Assembly (NCBI RefSeq): GCF_014193695.1
Contig: NZ_JACHZR010000003.1
Span: 62,001 to 126,000 of the forward strand
Source: Rhizobium sp. BK316
GTDB taxonomy: Bacteria > Pseudomonadota > Alphaproteobacteria > Rhizobiales > Rhizobiaceae
Direction: 5' to 3'
Length of the DNA stretch: 64,000 nucleotides
The notes beneath the pieces are model-generated. The model saw only the letters and a list, made by a program, of their open reading frames with translations. It had not been told where the DNA came from and searched no databases. Shown piece after piece: positions 17,508 through 25,392 of the stretch (its first letter is position 1; every line of letters starts with the position of its first letter). The position numbers and the translations under genes were made by a program.

Positions 17508-17625
17508 CAAAAGGAAAGACCGTCCCGGGCGGCGGGACGGTCTATGGCGGATGGGAGGATCCGCGGGGCTTTGGCGGAGGGGAGCGCCTGCCCTAGAGGT
17601 GGCAAGGGGCGGTGCCACCAGCTTG
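17508..17625 (-). ncRNA. Candidate trans-acting small RNA with three hairpins and C-rich loops
   Basis: The 502 bases between 17384 and 17885 hold no convincing gene. On the minus strand three perfect stems occur in order: GGTGGCA/TGCCACC (17598-17619) with loop CCGCCCCT; GCGGAT/ATCCGC (17547-17564) with loop CCTCCC; and AGACCGTCCC/GGGACGGTCT (17517-17543), followed by TTCCTTTT, as in a Rho-independent terminator. CCTCCC is complementary to a strong Shine-Dalgarno sequence, as in alphaproteobacterial anti-SD small RNAs (AbcR/alpha-r14/alpha-r15 types). The 5' end is estimated and I found no clear promoter. Confidence 0.5.
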
Positions 17626-17786
17626 AAACCGTGAATGGTCAGGTCGGTTCCGAGCTACGAGTAGAAGGTAGATCGAAGAGCTTTTCCGCATAACTATACT
17701 TAGGTTTTGGTCCGGCCATACGAAGCGGCAGGTCCGTTTCTGCGCGAATGGCTTTGAAACTTGTCTGCGCGGGGAAAGGAATGCCA

Positions 17787-17803
17787 TATCTCATTTTGAG
17801 ATA
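17787..17803. promoter_or_regulatory. Inverted repeat upstream of the aldo/keto reductase gene
   Basis: TATCTCA and TGAGATA form perfect 7-bp arms around TTT, 83 bases before the GTG start of the 11-gene run. It could be an operator for that run, possibly for its LysR regulator, but lacks the classic T-N11-A spacing. Confidence 0.35.
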
Positions 17804-17885
17804 ATCGCATCGAATAAACCTATTTGTCACAATAGTGTCGCCACGCCATAGTCCTGACAGGGAGAAACACTTTTAGGACATTGCT

Positions 17886-18881
17886 GTGGAATGTGTGCGC
17901 TTTGGCCAGACCGGCCTGAAGGTTTCGTCGCTTTGCCTTGGTACTATGGGTATCGGCACATCCCGGTGGAAGGGTTGGGTGCTCGACGAGGAGAAGTCGG
18001 TGCCGATCCTCAAGAAGGCGCTCGATGTCGGCATCAACTTCTTCGATATGGCGGACTGGTATTCGACCGGCGTCAATGAGCAGGTCGTTGCGCGCACGCT
18101 TTTGTCGCTGACGGACCGCGAAAGGCTGGTGCTCGCCACCAAGGCCTTCTACCCGATGAGCGACGATCCGAACGACAAAGGCCTGTCGCGCAAGCATCTG
18201 ATGGCATCGATCGACAAGTCGCTGAAGCAGATGGGTACCGACTATGTCGATCTCTACATCATCCACGCCTTTGACCCGGAAACGCCTGTTGACGAGACGA
18301 TGAGCGCGCTCCACGATATCGTGAAGTCAGGCAAGGCGCGTTATATTGGCGCCTCCACCATGTATTCCTGGCAGTTCGCCAAGATGAACCATGTCGCCGA
18401 CAAGAACGGCTGGACGCGGTTCGTCAACATGCAGTGCCAGTATTCGCTGCTCTACCGCGAGGAGGAGCGCGAAATGATGCCTTACTGCCATGACGAGGGG
18501 ATCGCGGTCACGACCTTCTCGCCGCTCGCCCGCGGTTATCTTGCCGGTGGCGGTTCTGCGCCGCGCATCGCCCATGACCTCTATCTCGACTGGTTCGGCG
18601 ACGAGATCGACCAGGAGATTGCCAAGCGCGTCAACGAAGTCGCTGCCAAGCGCGTCAAGACGGCGAGCCAGATCGCCCAGGCCTGGGTCATTGGTTCCGG
18701 CAACAGCACGGTTCCGATCGTCGGCACGGAGAGCCCCGAGCATGTCGTTGCCGCAATCGAAGCTGCTGCGATCGAGCTGACGGCGGAAGAACGCATCTTC
18801 CTTGAAGAGCCCTACCGCCCGCGCGACATGATCAACGATTACAATCCGATCCGTCGCCCCCGCTCTCTTTCGAAGGCATAA
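17886..18881 (+). CDS. Aldo/keto reductase
   Basis: This 331-residue NAD(P)H-dependent reductase has a TIM-barrel fold. The catalytic tetrad is visible: Asp54, Tyr59, Lys86 and His127 (DMADWY, LATKAF, YIIHAF). It starts with GTG at 17886, seven bases after AGGA; the following VRFGQTGLKVSSLCLGTMG is the normal N terminus. It leads a run of eleven same-strand genes, so it probably reduces or oxidises an aldehyde or ketone of that pathway. The substrate cannot be told. Confidence 0.9.
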   Translation: MECVRFGQTGLKVSSLCLGTMGIGTSRWKGWVLDEEKSVPILKKALDVGINFFDMADWYSTGVNEQVVARTLLSLTDRERLVLATKAFYPMSDDPNDKGLSRKHLMASIDKSLKQMGTDYVDLYIIHAFDPETPVDETMSALHDIVKSGKARYIGASTMYSWQFAKMNHVADKNGWTRFVNMQCQYSLLYREEEREMMPYCHDEGIAVTTFSPLARGYLAGGGSAPRIAHDLYLDWFGDEIDQEIAKRVNEVAAKRVKTASQIAQAWVIGSGNSTVPIVGTESPEHVVAAIEAAAIELTAEERIFLEEPYRPRDMINDYNPIRRPRSLSKA

Positions 18882-18914
18882 TGGGTTCGACTCGCATCGC
18901 TACTGGAGATTTCA

Positions 18915-19424
18915 ATGCTTTATATCGGTGAAGGCTTCGAGGGTTCCGGCCCGAACGCTGCCCATATCAATCTCTATCTCGGCCCGAAGAATGGTCCGAT
19001 TTCCGGCGCGCTCGCCGGTGCGGCCGCAAGCCCCGGTCCCGGCCACCTGCCGTTCCAGGCGGTGTTGAAGCCGAACCTGCCGGCGAAACCCGTGACGCTC
19101 TTCATTGCAAAGGCAGTGATGGAATCCGGTTCGTCGCATGAGCTGATGACTTGGGGGCCTGCGCAGGCCGGTGTCGCTGCCGGCATCACCGCCGCACTGC
19201 TCGACGCTTCGCTGCCGGCCGAGGCCGAGGACGACTGGTTGGCGATCGCCGCCGTCTGGGTCAATCCATCGGCAAACGACGCCGAAGAAGTATATCATAA
19301 CAACAAGGCTGCGACGCATCTTGCAGCCAAGCGTGCACTGATGAAAGGTTGGCCGTCGCGTGCCGAGCTTGCCGAAGGCGTAGCAACGGTCGGTAATCCA
19401 TTTTTCACGCCTAAGGTCGCCTGA
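18915..19424 (+). CDS. fae: Formaldehyde-activating enzyme (Fae) family protein
   Basis: Fae condenses formaldehyde with tetrahydromethanopterin in methylotrophs. This 169-residue protein matches the family along its length: MLYIGEGFEGSG, AHINLYLG with His17 at the position of the catalytic His of Methylobacterium Fae, KPNLPAKPVTLF, WGPAQAGVAAGI, and YHNNKAATHLAAKRAL. It sits between an aldo/keto reductase and a GabD-type dehydrogenase, one base from the latter. No methanopterin genes are in the window, so it may act on another aldehyde or carrier. Activity on formaldehyde is not implied. Confidence 0.88.
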   Translation: MLYIGEGFEGSGPNAAHINLYLGPKNGPISGALAGAAASPGPGHLPFQAVLKPNLPAKPVTLFIAKAVMESGSSHELMTWGPAQAGVAAGITAALLDASLPAEAEDDWLAIAAVWVNPSANDAEEVYHNNKAATHLAAKRALMKGWPSRAELAEGVATVGNPFFTPKVA

Positions 19425-19425
19425 C

Positions 19426-20871
19426 ATGAAACTTATCGAAGACAATGCGCTGATCGGCGAAGGCTGGGGCAGTGCTGCTGACGGCAAGCGCTTCGCCGTG
19501 CTCAACCCAGCCGACGGCAGCGAGCTTGCGACCGTGCCGGATTGCGGCGCGACTGAGGCCCAGCGGGCGGTCGATGCCGCTGCGAAGGCCTTCAAGACCT
19601 GGCGCAAGACGATCGCCTCGGAGCGCTCTGCGGTGCTGCGCCGCTGGGCGGAGCTAATGCTTGCCAATCAGGAAGACCTCGCGCGGCTGCTGACGGCCGA
19701 GCAGGGCAAGCCCCTTGCGGAGGCGCGCGGCGAGGTCGCTTATGCGGCAGGCTTCCTGACCTGGTTTGCCGAAGAGGGCCGCCGTGCCCATGGCGGCGTC
19801 GTGCCATCCCACAAGGCCGATGCCCGCATCGTCGTCATGAAGGAGCCGGTTGGTGTTGTCGCGGCGGTCACCCCGTGGAACTTCCCGTTGGCGATGATTA
19901 CCCGCAAGGTCGGACCGGCACTTGCGGCGGGCTGCACCATCATCATCAAGCCGGCTGAAGACACGCCGCTTTCGGCGCTGGCGCTTGCCCGTCTCGGCGA
20001 GCAGGCCGGCGTTCCCGCCGGTGTCGTCAGCGTGGTGACGACGAAGTCGCCGGCTGATGTCGTCGGCGTCTGGATGAAGAGTCCCGTTGTCCGCAAGCTT
20101 TCGTTTACGGGATCGACGGCGACCGGCAAGCTGCTCATGCGTCAGAGCGCCGATACGGTGAAGCGCATCAGCCTCGAGCTCGGCGGCAACGCGCCGCTGA
20201 TCGTCTTTGACGATGCCGATATCGATCAGGCCGTGCGCGGCACGATCGCCTCCAAATTCCGCAATACCGGACAGACCTGCGTCTGCGCCAACCGCATCCT
20301 CGTTGAGGACGGCATCTATGATCGCTATGCCGAGGCGCTTGCTAAGGCTGTTGTGGCCATGAAGGTGGCGCCCGGCATCGAGGACGGCGCGGCACAGGGA
20401 CCGCTCATCAATGCGCCGGCGCTGACGAAGGTCGAGCGGCATGTGGCCGATGCCGTCGAAAAGGGCGCCAAGGTACTGACCGGCGGAAAGCCGCACGAAC
20501 GTGGCGGCCTGTTCTACGAGCCGACGGTGTTGACCGGCATGACGACCAAGATGGCGCTTGCGGCCGAAGAGACTTTCGGTCCAGTTGCCGGCCTTTTCCG
20601 CTTCAAGGGCGAGGAAGAGGCGATCGCGCTTGCCAATGATACGGAAACCGGTCTTTCGGCCTATTTCTTCACACAGAATCTCGGCCGCGCCTGGCGTGTG
20701 GCCGAGGCTCTGGAAGCGGGAATGGTTGGCATCAACGAGGGCGTAATCTCGACGGAAGTCGCTCCCTTCGGCGGCGTCAAGCAGTCGGGTCTCGGCCGCG
20801 AAGGTGCTGCCGAAGGGCTCGATGAATATCTCGAGAGCAAATACGTCCTGTTCGGCGGGCTTGCGGGATAA
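19426..20871 (+). CDS. gabD: NAD(P)-dependent aldehyde dehydrogenase, GabD (succinate-semialdehyde) type
   Basis: This 481-residue aldehyde dehydrogenase oxidises an aldehyde to an acid. TPWNFP (149-154), IKPAED (174-179), LELGG with Glu251, and NTGQTC with Cys285 give the cofactor site and catalytic pair. The length and the C-terminal FGGVKQSGLGREG fit GabD. It starts two bases after the fae stop and overlaps the LysR gene. The real substrate may be the aldehyde made in this cluster rather than succinate semialdehyde. Confidence 0.88.
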   Translation: MKLIEDNALIGEGWGSAADGKRFAVLNPADGSELATVPDCGATEAQRAVDAAAKAFKTWRKTIASERSAVLRRWAELMLANQEDLARLLTAEQGKPLAEARGEVAYAAGFLTWFAEEGRRAHGGVVPSHKADARIVVMKEPVGVVAAVTPWNFPLAMITRKVGPALAAGCTIIIKPAEDTPLSALALARLGEQAGVPAGVVSVVTTKSPADVVGVWMKSPVVRKLSFTGSTATGKLLMRQSADTVKRISLELGGNAPLIVFDDADIDQAVRGTIASKFRNTGQTCVCANRILVEDGIYDRYAEALAKAVVAMKVAPGIEDGAAQGPLINAPALTKVERHVADAVEKGAKVLTGGKPHERGGLFYEPTVLTGMTTKMALAAEETFGPVAGLFRFKGEEEAIALANDTETGLSAYFFTQNLGRAWRVAEALEAGMVGINEGVISTEVAPFGGVKQSGLGREGAAEGLDEYLESKYVLFGGLAG

Positions 20872-21866
20872 TGACGGAGGATCGCTCTCCCCAGACGAAG
20901 AAGGAGCCGGCGGTCGATCGCCGCCGGTTGCCGCTGAATGCGCTAAGGGCCTTCGAGGCTGTCGCGCACCACGGCAGCTTCACAGCGGCAGCCGCCGCGC
21001 TCAACATTTCGCAGAGCGCGCTTTCGCGGCATGTCATCGGTCTGGAAGAGAGCATCGGGCGCAAGCTGTTCGAACGCGGCCATAAGGCCACGACGCTGAC
21101 GGATGACGGACGCTCGCTCGCCACCGGTATTGGCAAGGGTTTCGACCGTATCGAGCAGGCGCTGAAGGAGGTCTGTGCGCCGGACGAACAGCGCCAGCGC
21201 AAGCTGCGCATCAACCTGCCGCCGAGCTTTGCGATGAAGCTCACCGTCCCGTTGCTCACCGATTTCCGGCGCAGCTTCCCGGATGTGCTGCTGGAGATTT
21301 CGACACCTTACGGCGTACCGGACAGCGAATTCGATGTCGCGGTCGTCTACACGCGACCGGCCGTCGATGAATGGATCACCGACCTGCTCTGGGAGGAGCG
21401 GCCGACGATCCTTTGCCATCCCGATCTGGTCAGGGGAGGGGTTTCGGATATCGCGGCTTTCATCGCGGCAAACGAAATCATTCACATCAAGATCGTCGAC
21501 ATGGAGCCCTACCTCACCTGGCAGCGCTTCCTCGTGCAGAACGGTCTGGGCGGGGTTTCCGTGGCGCGCGGCGTGACATTCGACAGCGCCAGCCTCGGGG
21601 TTCAATACGCCTTGTCGGGGCAGGGTTTGGTGCTGGCAGATCCGGCACTGTTTCGGGAGGAAATAGAAAGCGGCCGCCTGGTTGCCCCGATCACCGCACA
21701 TTATTACGAAGGCTTCGGCTATTACCTGAAGACCGATGCGGAAGGGCTGGTGGATCCACTGATTACAGGGTTTCGATCCTGGATCATCAGCCGCTTCAGC
21801 AATCGCATGGTGAACGAAGGGGAAAGGCCCGCCCTGCGCATCGTGTCCGGCACAGAGGGTGCCTGA
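20871..21866 (+). CDS. LysR-family transcriptional regulator (GcvA-like)
   Basis: This 331-residue regulator has an N-terminal winged helix-turn-helix (LNALRAFEAVAHHGSFTAAA and LNISQSALSRHV, about residues 20-75) and a C-terminal effector-binding fold. The length is at the upper end, due to a basic N-terminal tail. The start overlaps the gabD stop as TAATG. A LysR gene inside the operon, rather than divergent, suggests it is expressed with its targets. No T-N11-A site was pinned down. Confidence 0.9.
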   Translation: MTEDRSPQTKKEPAVDRRRLPLNALRAFEAVAHHGSFTAAAAALNISQSALSRHVIGLEESIGRKLFERGHKATTLTDDGRSLATGIGKGFDRIEQALKEVCAPDEQRQRKLRINLPPSFAMKLTVPLLTDFRRSFPDVLLEISTPYGVPDSEFDVAVVYTRPAVDEWITDLLWEERPTILCHPDLVRGGVSDIAAFIAANEIIHIKIVDMEPYLTWQRFLVQNGLGGVSVARGVTFDSASLGVQYALSGQGLVLADPALFREEIESGRLVAPITAHYYEGFGYYLKTDAEGLVDPLITGFRSWIISRFSNRMVNEGERPALRIVSGTEGA

Positions 21867-21903
21867 TAGCGACCATACTGCCCATTCAAGGAGGAGGCAG
21901 ATC

Positions 21904-23529
21904 ATGACTGAATTGAAGACCAGCAGCGGCAAGCCGCTGCATCCCTCGGTGCCGGAACTGTGCGAACAAGTCCGTGCCGGCAAGATCGACCGCCGCGGCT
22001 TCCTGCGCGCCGTCGCCTGGCTCGGTGTGACGGCGGCTTCCGCCAGCGCCTTCCTTGGTGACAGCAAGCCGGCGCTCGCGCAGGAAACGCCCACGGATGG
22101 CGGCACGCTGCGTTTCGGCTGCCAGATCCAGGAACTGACCGACCCGATGATGACAAGCTGGATCGAGGCTTCGAACCTCTATCGCAACAGCCTGGAATTC
22201 CTGACCTTCGTCGATGCCGACAATGTCACGCATCCCTATCTCGCCAAGAGCTGGACGCCGTCTGCCGATCTCAAGACCTGGGACTTCGAGCTCGACGAGC
22301 GCGCCAAGTGGTCGAATGGCGATGCCTTCACGCCTGAAGACGTGATCTTCAACGTTGAGCGGTGGATCGCCCCGGATTCGCAATCTTCCAACAAGACCGC
22401 TTTCTCGGCTGTCGAGAAGGTGGAAAAGACCGGCGATCACGCCGTTCGCATCACGCTGTCGCGAGCAGTTTCCTCGCTGCCCGAGCAGCTTTATTCTTAC
22501 ACCTGCCCAATGCTGCACCGCGACTTCGTCAAGGGCGGCGCCAACTGGCCGGCCAATCCTGTTGGTACCGGTCCGTTCAAGCTGGACGCTTACGAAGTCG
22601 GCCGTCAGGCTGTCTTTTCCAAGCGCGCCGATTACTGGGGCAAGCCGGCCCATCTCGACGGCATCCAGTATATCGACCTCGGCACCGATATCACCACGCA
22701 TCTCGCAGCCCTTTCGAGCGGCCAGATCGATATCATCTACCGCGCGACGATCGCCGAATACGATCTCATGAAGTCGCTGCCGAACATCCAGATCCTGACC
22801 GGCAAGGCGGCACACACGCTCGTCATGCGCATGCAGTCCGACCAGAAGCCGTTCGACGATGTTCGCGTCCGCAAGGCCGTGCAGCTTGCCGCCGACAACA
22901 AGCAGATGCTCGACGTCGCCTATCGCGGCGAAGGCGAAGTTGGTGCCAATTTCCACGTCTCGCCGGTTCAGCCCGATTACTTCGCGCTGCCGGCTGTGCC
23001 CCGCGATGTCGAGAAGGCCAAGGCCCTGCTCGCAGAAGCCGGCTACAAGGACGGTTTGGACCTTGAGCTGACTCTCGGCAATACGCAGGGTACCTGGGAA
23101 CAGGATACTGCGCAGGTGCTGCAGCAGAATCTGGCCGAAGTCGGCATCCGGCTGAAGCTCAATGTGCTGCCGGCCTCTCAATACTGGCCGATCTGGGACA
23201 AGGTTCCTTTCGGCCTTACCTACTGGGCGCACCGTCCGCTCGGCGCCATGACGCTCGACCTCGCCTACCGTTCCGGCGGTGCCTGGAACGAGAGCCATTT
23301 CGCAAGCAAGGAGTTCGACGCCGCGCTCGACAAGGCGATGGCCGTCGTCGATCCGGCCAAGCGCCCTGAGGCCATGAAGGATGTCCAGCAGATCCTGCAG
23401 GATTCTGGCGTCATCATTCAACCCTACTGGCCGAACCGTTTCAGCGCCGCCGCCACCACCGTCCGCGGTTTCGTGCTCCATCCGGCGGATTATTTCCGCA
23501 TGGATGGCGTCTGGCTCGCCAAGGCTTGA
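21904..23529 (+). CDS. ABC transporter substrate-binding protein, family 5 (Dpp/Opp), Tat-exported
   Basis: This 541-residue periplasmic binding protein of the peptide/oligosaccharide class starts at ATG 21904 after GGAGGAGG. The N terminus has a hydrophilic lead of about 32 residues, then DRRGFLRAVAW and a hydrophobic core ending ALAQE, a Tat-type signal. WTPSADLKTWDFEL and LAKSW match family 5. It is the first gene of a dppABC(DF)-type importer inside the LysR cluster. The ligand is unknown; the flanking enzymes argue against plain peptides. Confidence 0.9.
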   Translation: MTELKTSSGKPLHPSVPELCEQVRAGKIDRRGFLRAVAWLGVTAASASAFLGDSKPALAQETPTDGGTLRFGCQIQELTDPMMTSWIEASNLYRNSLEFLTFVDADNVTHPYLAKSWTPSADLKTWDFELDERAKWSNGDAFTPEDVIFNVERWIAPDSQSSNKTAFSAVEKVEKTGDHAVRITLSRAVSSLPEQLYSYTCPMLHRDFVKGGANWPANPVGTGPFKLDAYEVGRQAVFSKRADYWGKPAHLDGIQYIDLGTDITTHLAALSSGQIDIIYRATIAEYDLMKSLPNIQILTGKAAHTLVMRMQSDQKPFDDVRVRKAVQLAADNKQMLDVAYRGEGEVGANFHVSPVQPDYFALPAVPRDVEKAKALLAEAGYKDGLDLELTLGNTQGTWEQDTAQVLQQNLAEVGIRLKLNVLPASQYWPIWDKVPFGLTYWAHRPLGAMTLDLAYRSGGAWNESHFASKEFDAALDKAMAVVDPAKRPEAMKDVQQILQDSGVIIQPYWPNRFSAAATTVRGFVLHPADYFRMDGVWLAKA

Positions 23530-23536
23530 TCTTCGG

Positions 23537-23559
23537 CGGGGCCGCCAGGCGCGGCCCCG
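23537..23559 (+). promoter_or_regulatory. Intercistronic hairpin after the binding-protein gene
   Basis: CGGGGCCGC and GCGGCCCCG form a perfect 9-bp stem with loop CAGGC, starting seven bases after the binding-protein stop and ending before the permease ribosome site. There is no T-run. Confidence 0.75.
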
Positions 23560-23579
23560 ACCCGGTAAAGAGGTGGTTC

Positions 23580-24539
23580 GTGACCGTTTTCCTTTTTATT
23601 CTCCGTAAACTGGCAAGCGCGCTCGCGGTGATGTTCACCGTGTCGCTGCTCGTTTACCTGGCACTCGAGGTCAATGTCGGCGATGTCGCCGTCAAGGTCC
23701 TCGGCCAGTTCTCGACGCCGGCACAGCGCACTCAGTGGCTGACGGCCAACGGTTACGACGATCCCTTCATCATTCGTTACGGCCGCTGGCTCTGGTCCTT
23801 CGTGACCGGCGACTGGGGCATGTCCACCTACTATCGTGCGCCCGTTGCCCAGCTGATCCCCGATCGGCTTGCAGCTTCCGGAATCCTTGCTGGCGGTGCG
23901 CTGCTGGTGATCGTGCCTGTCGGCCTGTTTGCAGGCATCATTGCCGGCATGCGTCAGGGTTCGGTTCTCGATCGTATCGTCTCTTTTGTCGCGATCGCGA
24001 CGACCTCGATCCCGGACTTCGCTTCCGCCGTCTTCTTCTCCGCCGTGTTCGTGTTCTGGCTGCACTGGCTGCCAGGCGCCAGCACCATGCTATCCGGTTT
24101 CTCGCTGCAGCAGATCATTCTGCCGGTTTTGGTGCTCGGCTTTTATTCCACCGGTTACCTGGCGCGTGTCACCCGCGCCTCTATGATCGAAGTCATGGGC
24201 ACGCATTACGTCCGTACAGCGCGGCTGAAGGGTGCGAGCACGGCACGCATCGTCTGGCGCCACGCATTGCGCAATGCGCTGATTACGCCGGTTACCGTCA
24301 TCATGCTGCAGTTTCCCTGGCTGTTGTCCGGCGTCATCGTCGTAGAGGTTTTCTATGCCTATAAGGGCTTTGGCACGCTGCTCTATGACGCCGCGCTCAA
24401 TAGCGATATCCGCCTCGTCGAAGCCTGCGCGATGGTGAGCGTCGTCGTCGTCGTCGCGACGCAAATCCTCTCCGACCTCGCCTATGGCTGGCTCAATCCT
24501 CGCGTCTCGCTGCTCGATGCAGCCAAGGGACGGAAGTGA
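23580..24539 (+). CDS. ABC transporter permease, DppB type
   Basis: This 319-residue inner-membrane permease has an N-terminal membrane segment (LASALAVMFTVSLLVYLAL) and the DppB loop YVRTARLKGAS followed by RIVWRHALRNAL. GTG 23580 is chosen because AAGAGG lies six bases upstream; the longer frame from TTG 23526 would overlap the binding-protein stop and run through the hairpin. Confidence 0.88.
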   Translation: MTVFLFILRKLASALAVMFTVSLLVYLALEVNVGDVAVKVLGQFSTPAQRTQWLTANGYDDPFIIRYGRWLWSFVTGDWGMSTYYRAPVAQLIPDRLAASGILAGGALLVIVPVGLFAGIIAGMRQGSVLDRIVSFVAIATTSIPDFASAVFFSAVFVFWLHWLPGASTMLSGFSLQQIILPVLVLGFYSTGYLARVTRASMIEVMGTHYVRTARLKGASTARIVWRHALRNALITPVTVIMLQFPWLLSGVIVVEVFYAYKGFGTLLYDAALNSDIRLVEACAMVSVVVVVATQILSDLAYGWLNPRVSLLDAAKGRK

Positions 24540-24546
24540 GGGCGCC

Positions 24547-25392
24547 ATGGTGAAGGTCGTACAACCCTACGTCTCCAATCCGATCATCCTGATCGGCGGC
24601 TTCCTGACGATCGGCTGGCTGCTGGTGGCGATTTTCGCGCCAATCCTTGCCCCTTATGATCCGATCCGCACGCTGCTGCCGCTTGCAAAGCCGGGTGCTG
24701 CCGATCGGTCCGGCGATGTGTTCTGGCTCGGAACCGACAAGCTCGGCCGCGATATTCTCTCGCGCCTGATCTACGGCGCGCGCACTGTGGTCGTGTTCTC
24801 GACACTCGCGACGGTGACTGCCTATGTGGTCGGCGTGGTACTCGGGCTCGTTGCGGGCTACTGGCGTGGCTGGGGCGATGCGGTGCTGTCCTACATCGCC
24901 AATGTGGTGCTCTCCTTCCCGGTGTTGGTTCTCTACATCGTCATCATCGTGGTGGTCGGCTCCTCGCCTTTCAACATCGTGCTTGCCGTCACCTTCGGTA
25001 GCGCGCCGGCGATCTTCCGCATCGTGCGCGGTATCACCATCGACGTTTCGAGCCGCGACTATGTGGCGGCCGCCGTGACCCAGGGTGAAAGCACCTGGCG
25101 CATCATGCTCTTCGATATTCTGCCCAATGCCAGCGGGCCGCTCGCAGTCGATTTCTGCCTGCGCCTTGGATATACGGCGATCACCATTGGCACGCTCGGC
25201 TTCCTTGGCCTCGGCCTACCGCCACCAACGCCGGATTGGGGCACGATGGTGAATGAAGGCCGCGCTATGGCAATCGCCTTCCCGCATCTCGTCATCTTTC
25301 CATGCCTTGCGATTTCGTCGCTGATGCTAGGCTTGAGCCTGCTGGCAGACGGATTGCGGGAAGTCTCGGAAGCGCAGGGGAGGCGTGCATGA
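24547..25392 (+). CDS. ABC transporter permease, DppC type
   Basis: This 281-residue permease shows LGTDKLGRDILSRLIYGAR, a hallmark of DppC/OppC, and an EAA-like loop (DYVAAAVTQGES). ATG 24547 follows GAGGG and lies seven bases after the DppB-type stop. The stop overlaps the ATPase start as ATGA. Confidence 0.9.
   Translation: MVKVVQPYVSNPIILIGGFLTIGWLLVAIFAPILAPYDPIRTLLPLAKPGAADRSGDVFWLGTDKLGRDILSRLIYGARTVVVFSTLATVTAYVVGVVLGLVAGYWRGWGDAVLSYIANVVLSFPVLVLYIVIIVVVGSSPFNIVLAVTFGSAPAIFRIVRGITIDVSSRDYVAAAVTQGESTWRIMLFDILPNASGPLAVDFCLRLGYTAITIGTLGFLGLGLPPPTPDWGTMVNEGRAMAIAFPHLVIFPCLAISSLMLGLSLLADGLREVSEAQGRRA

Noticed and set aside
17517..17543. Reading the hairpin as a terminator for plus-strand transcription
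   Set aside because: On the plus strand the stem is followed by ATGGCGG with no T-run; only the minus-strand reading gives a T-rich tail.
17408..17830. Three short minus-strand frames in the 17.4-17.9 kb gap
   Set aside because: None has a ribosome site, a recognisable motif or consistent codon use; the hairpins there fit an RNA gene better.
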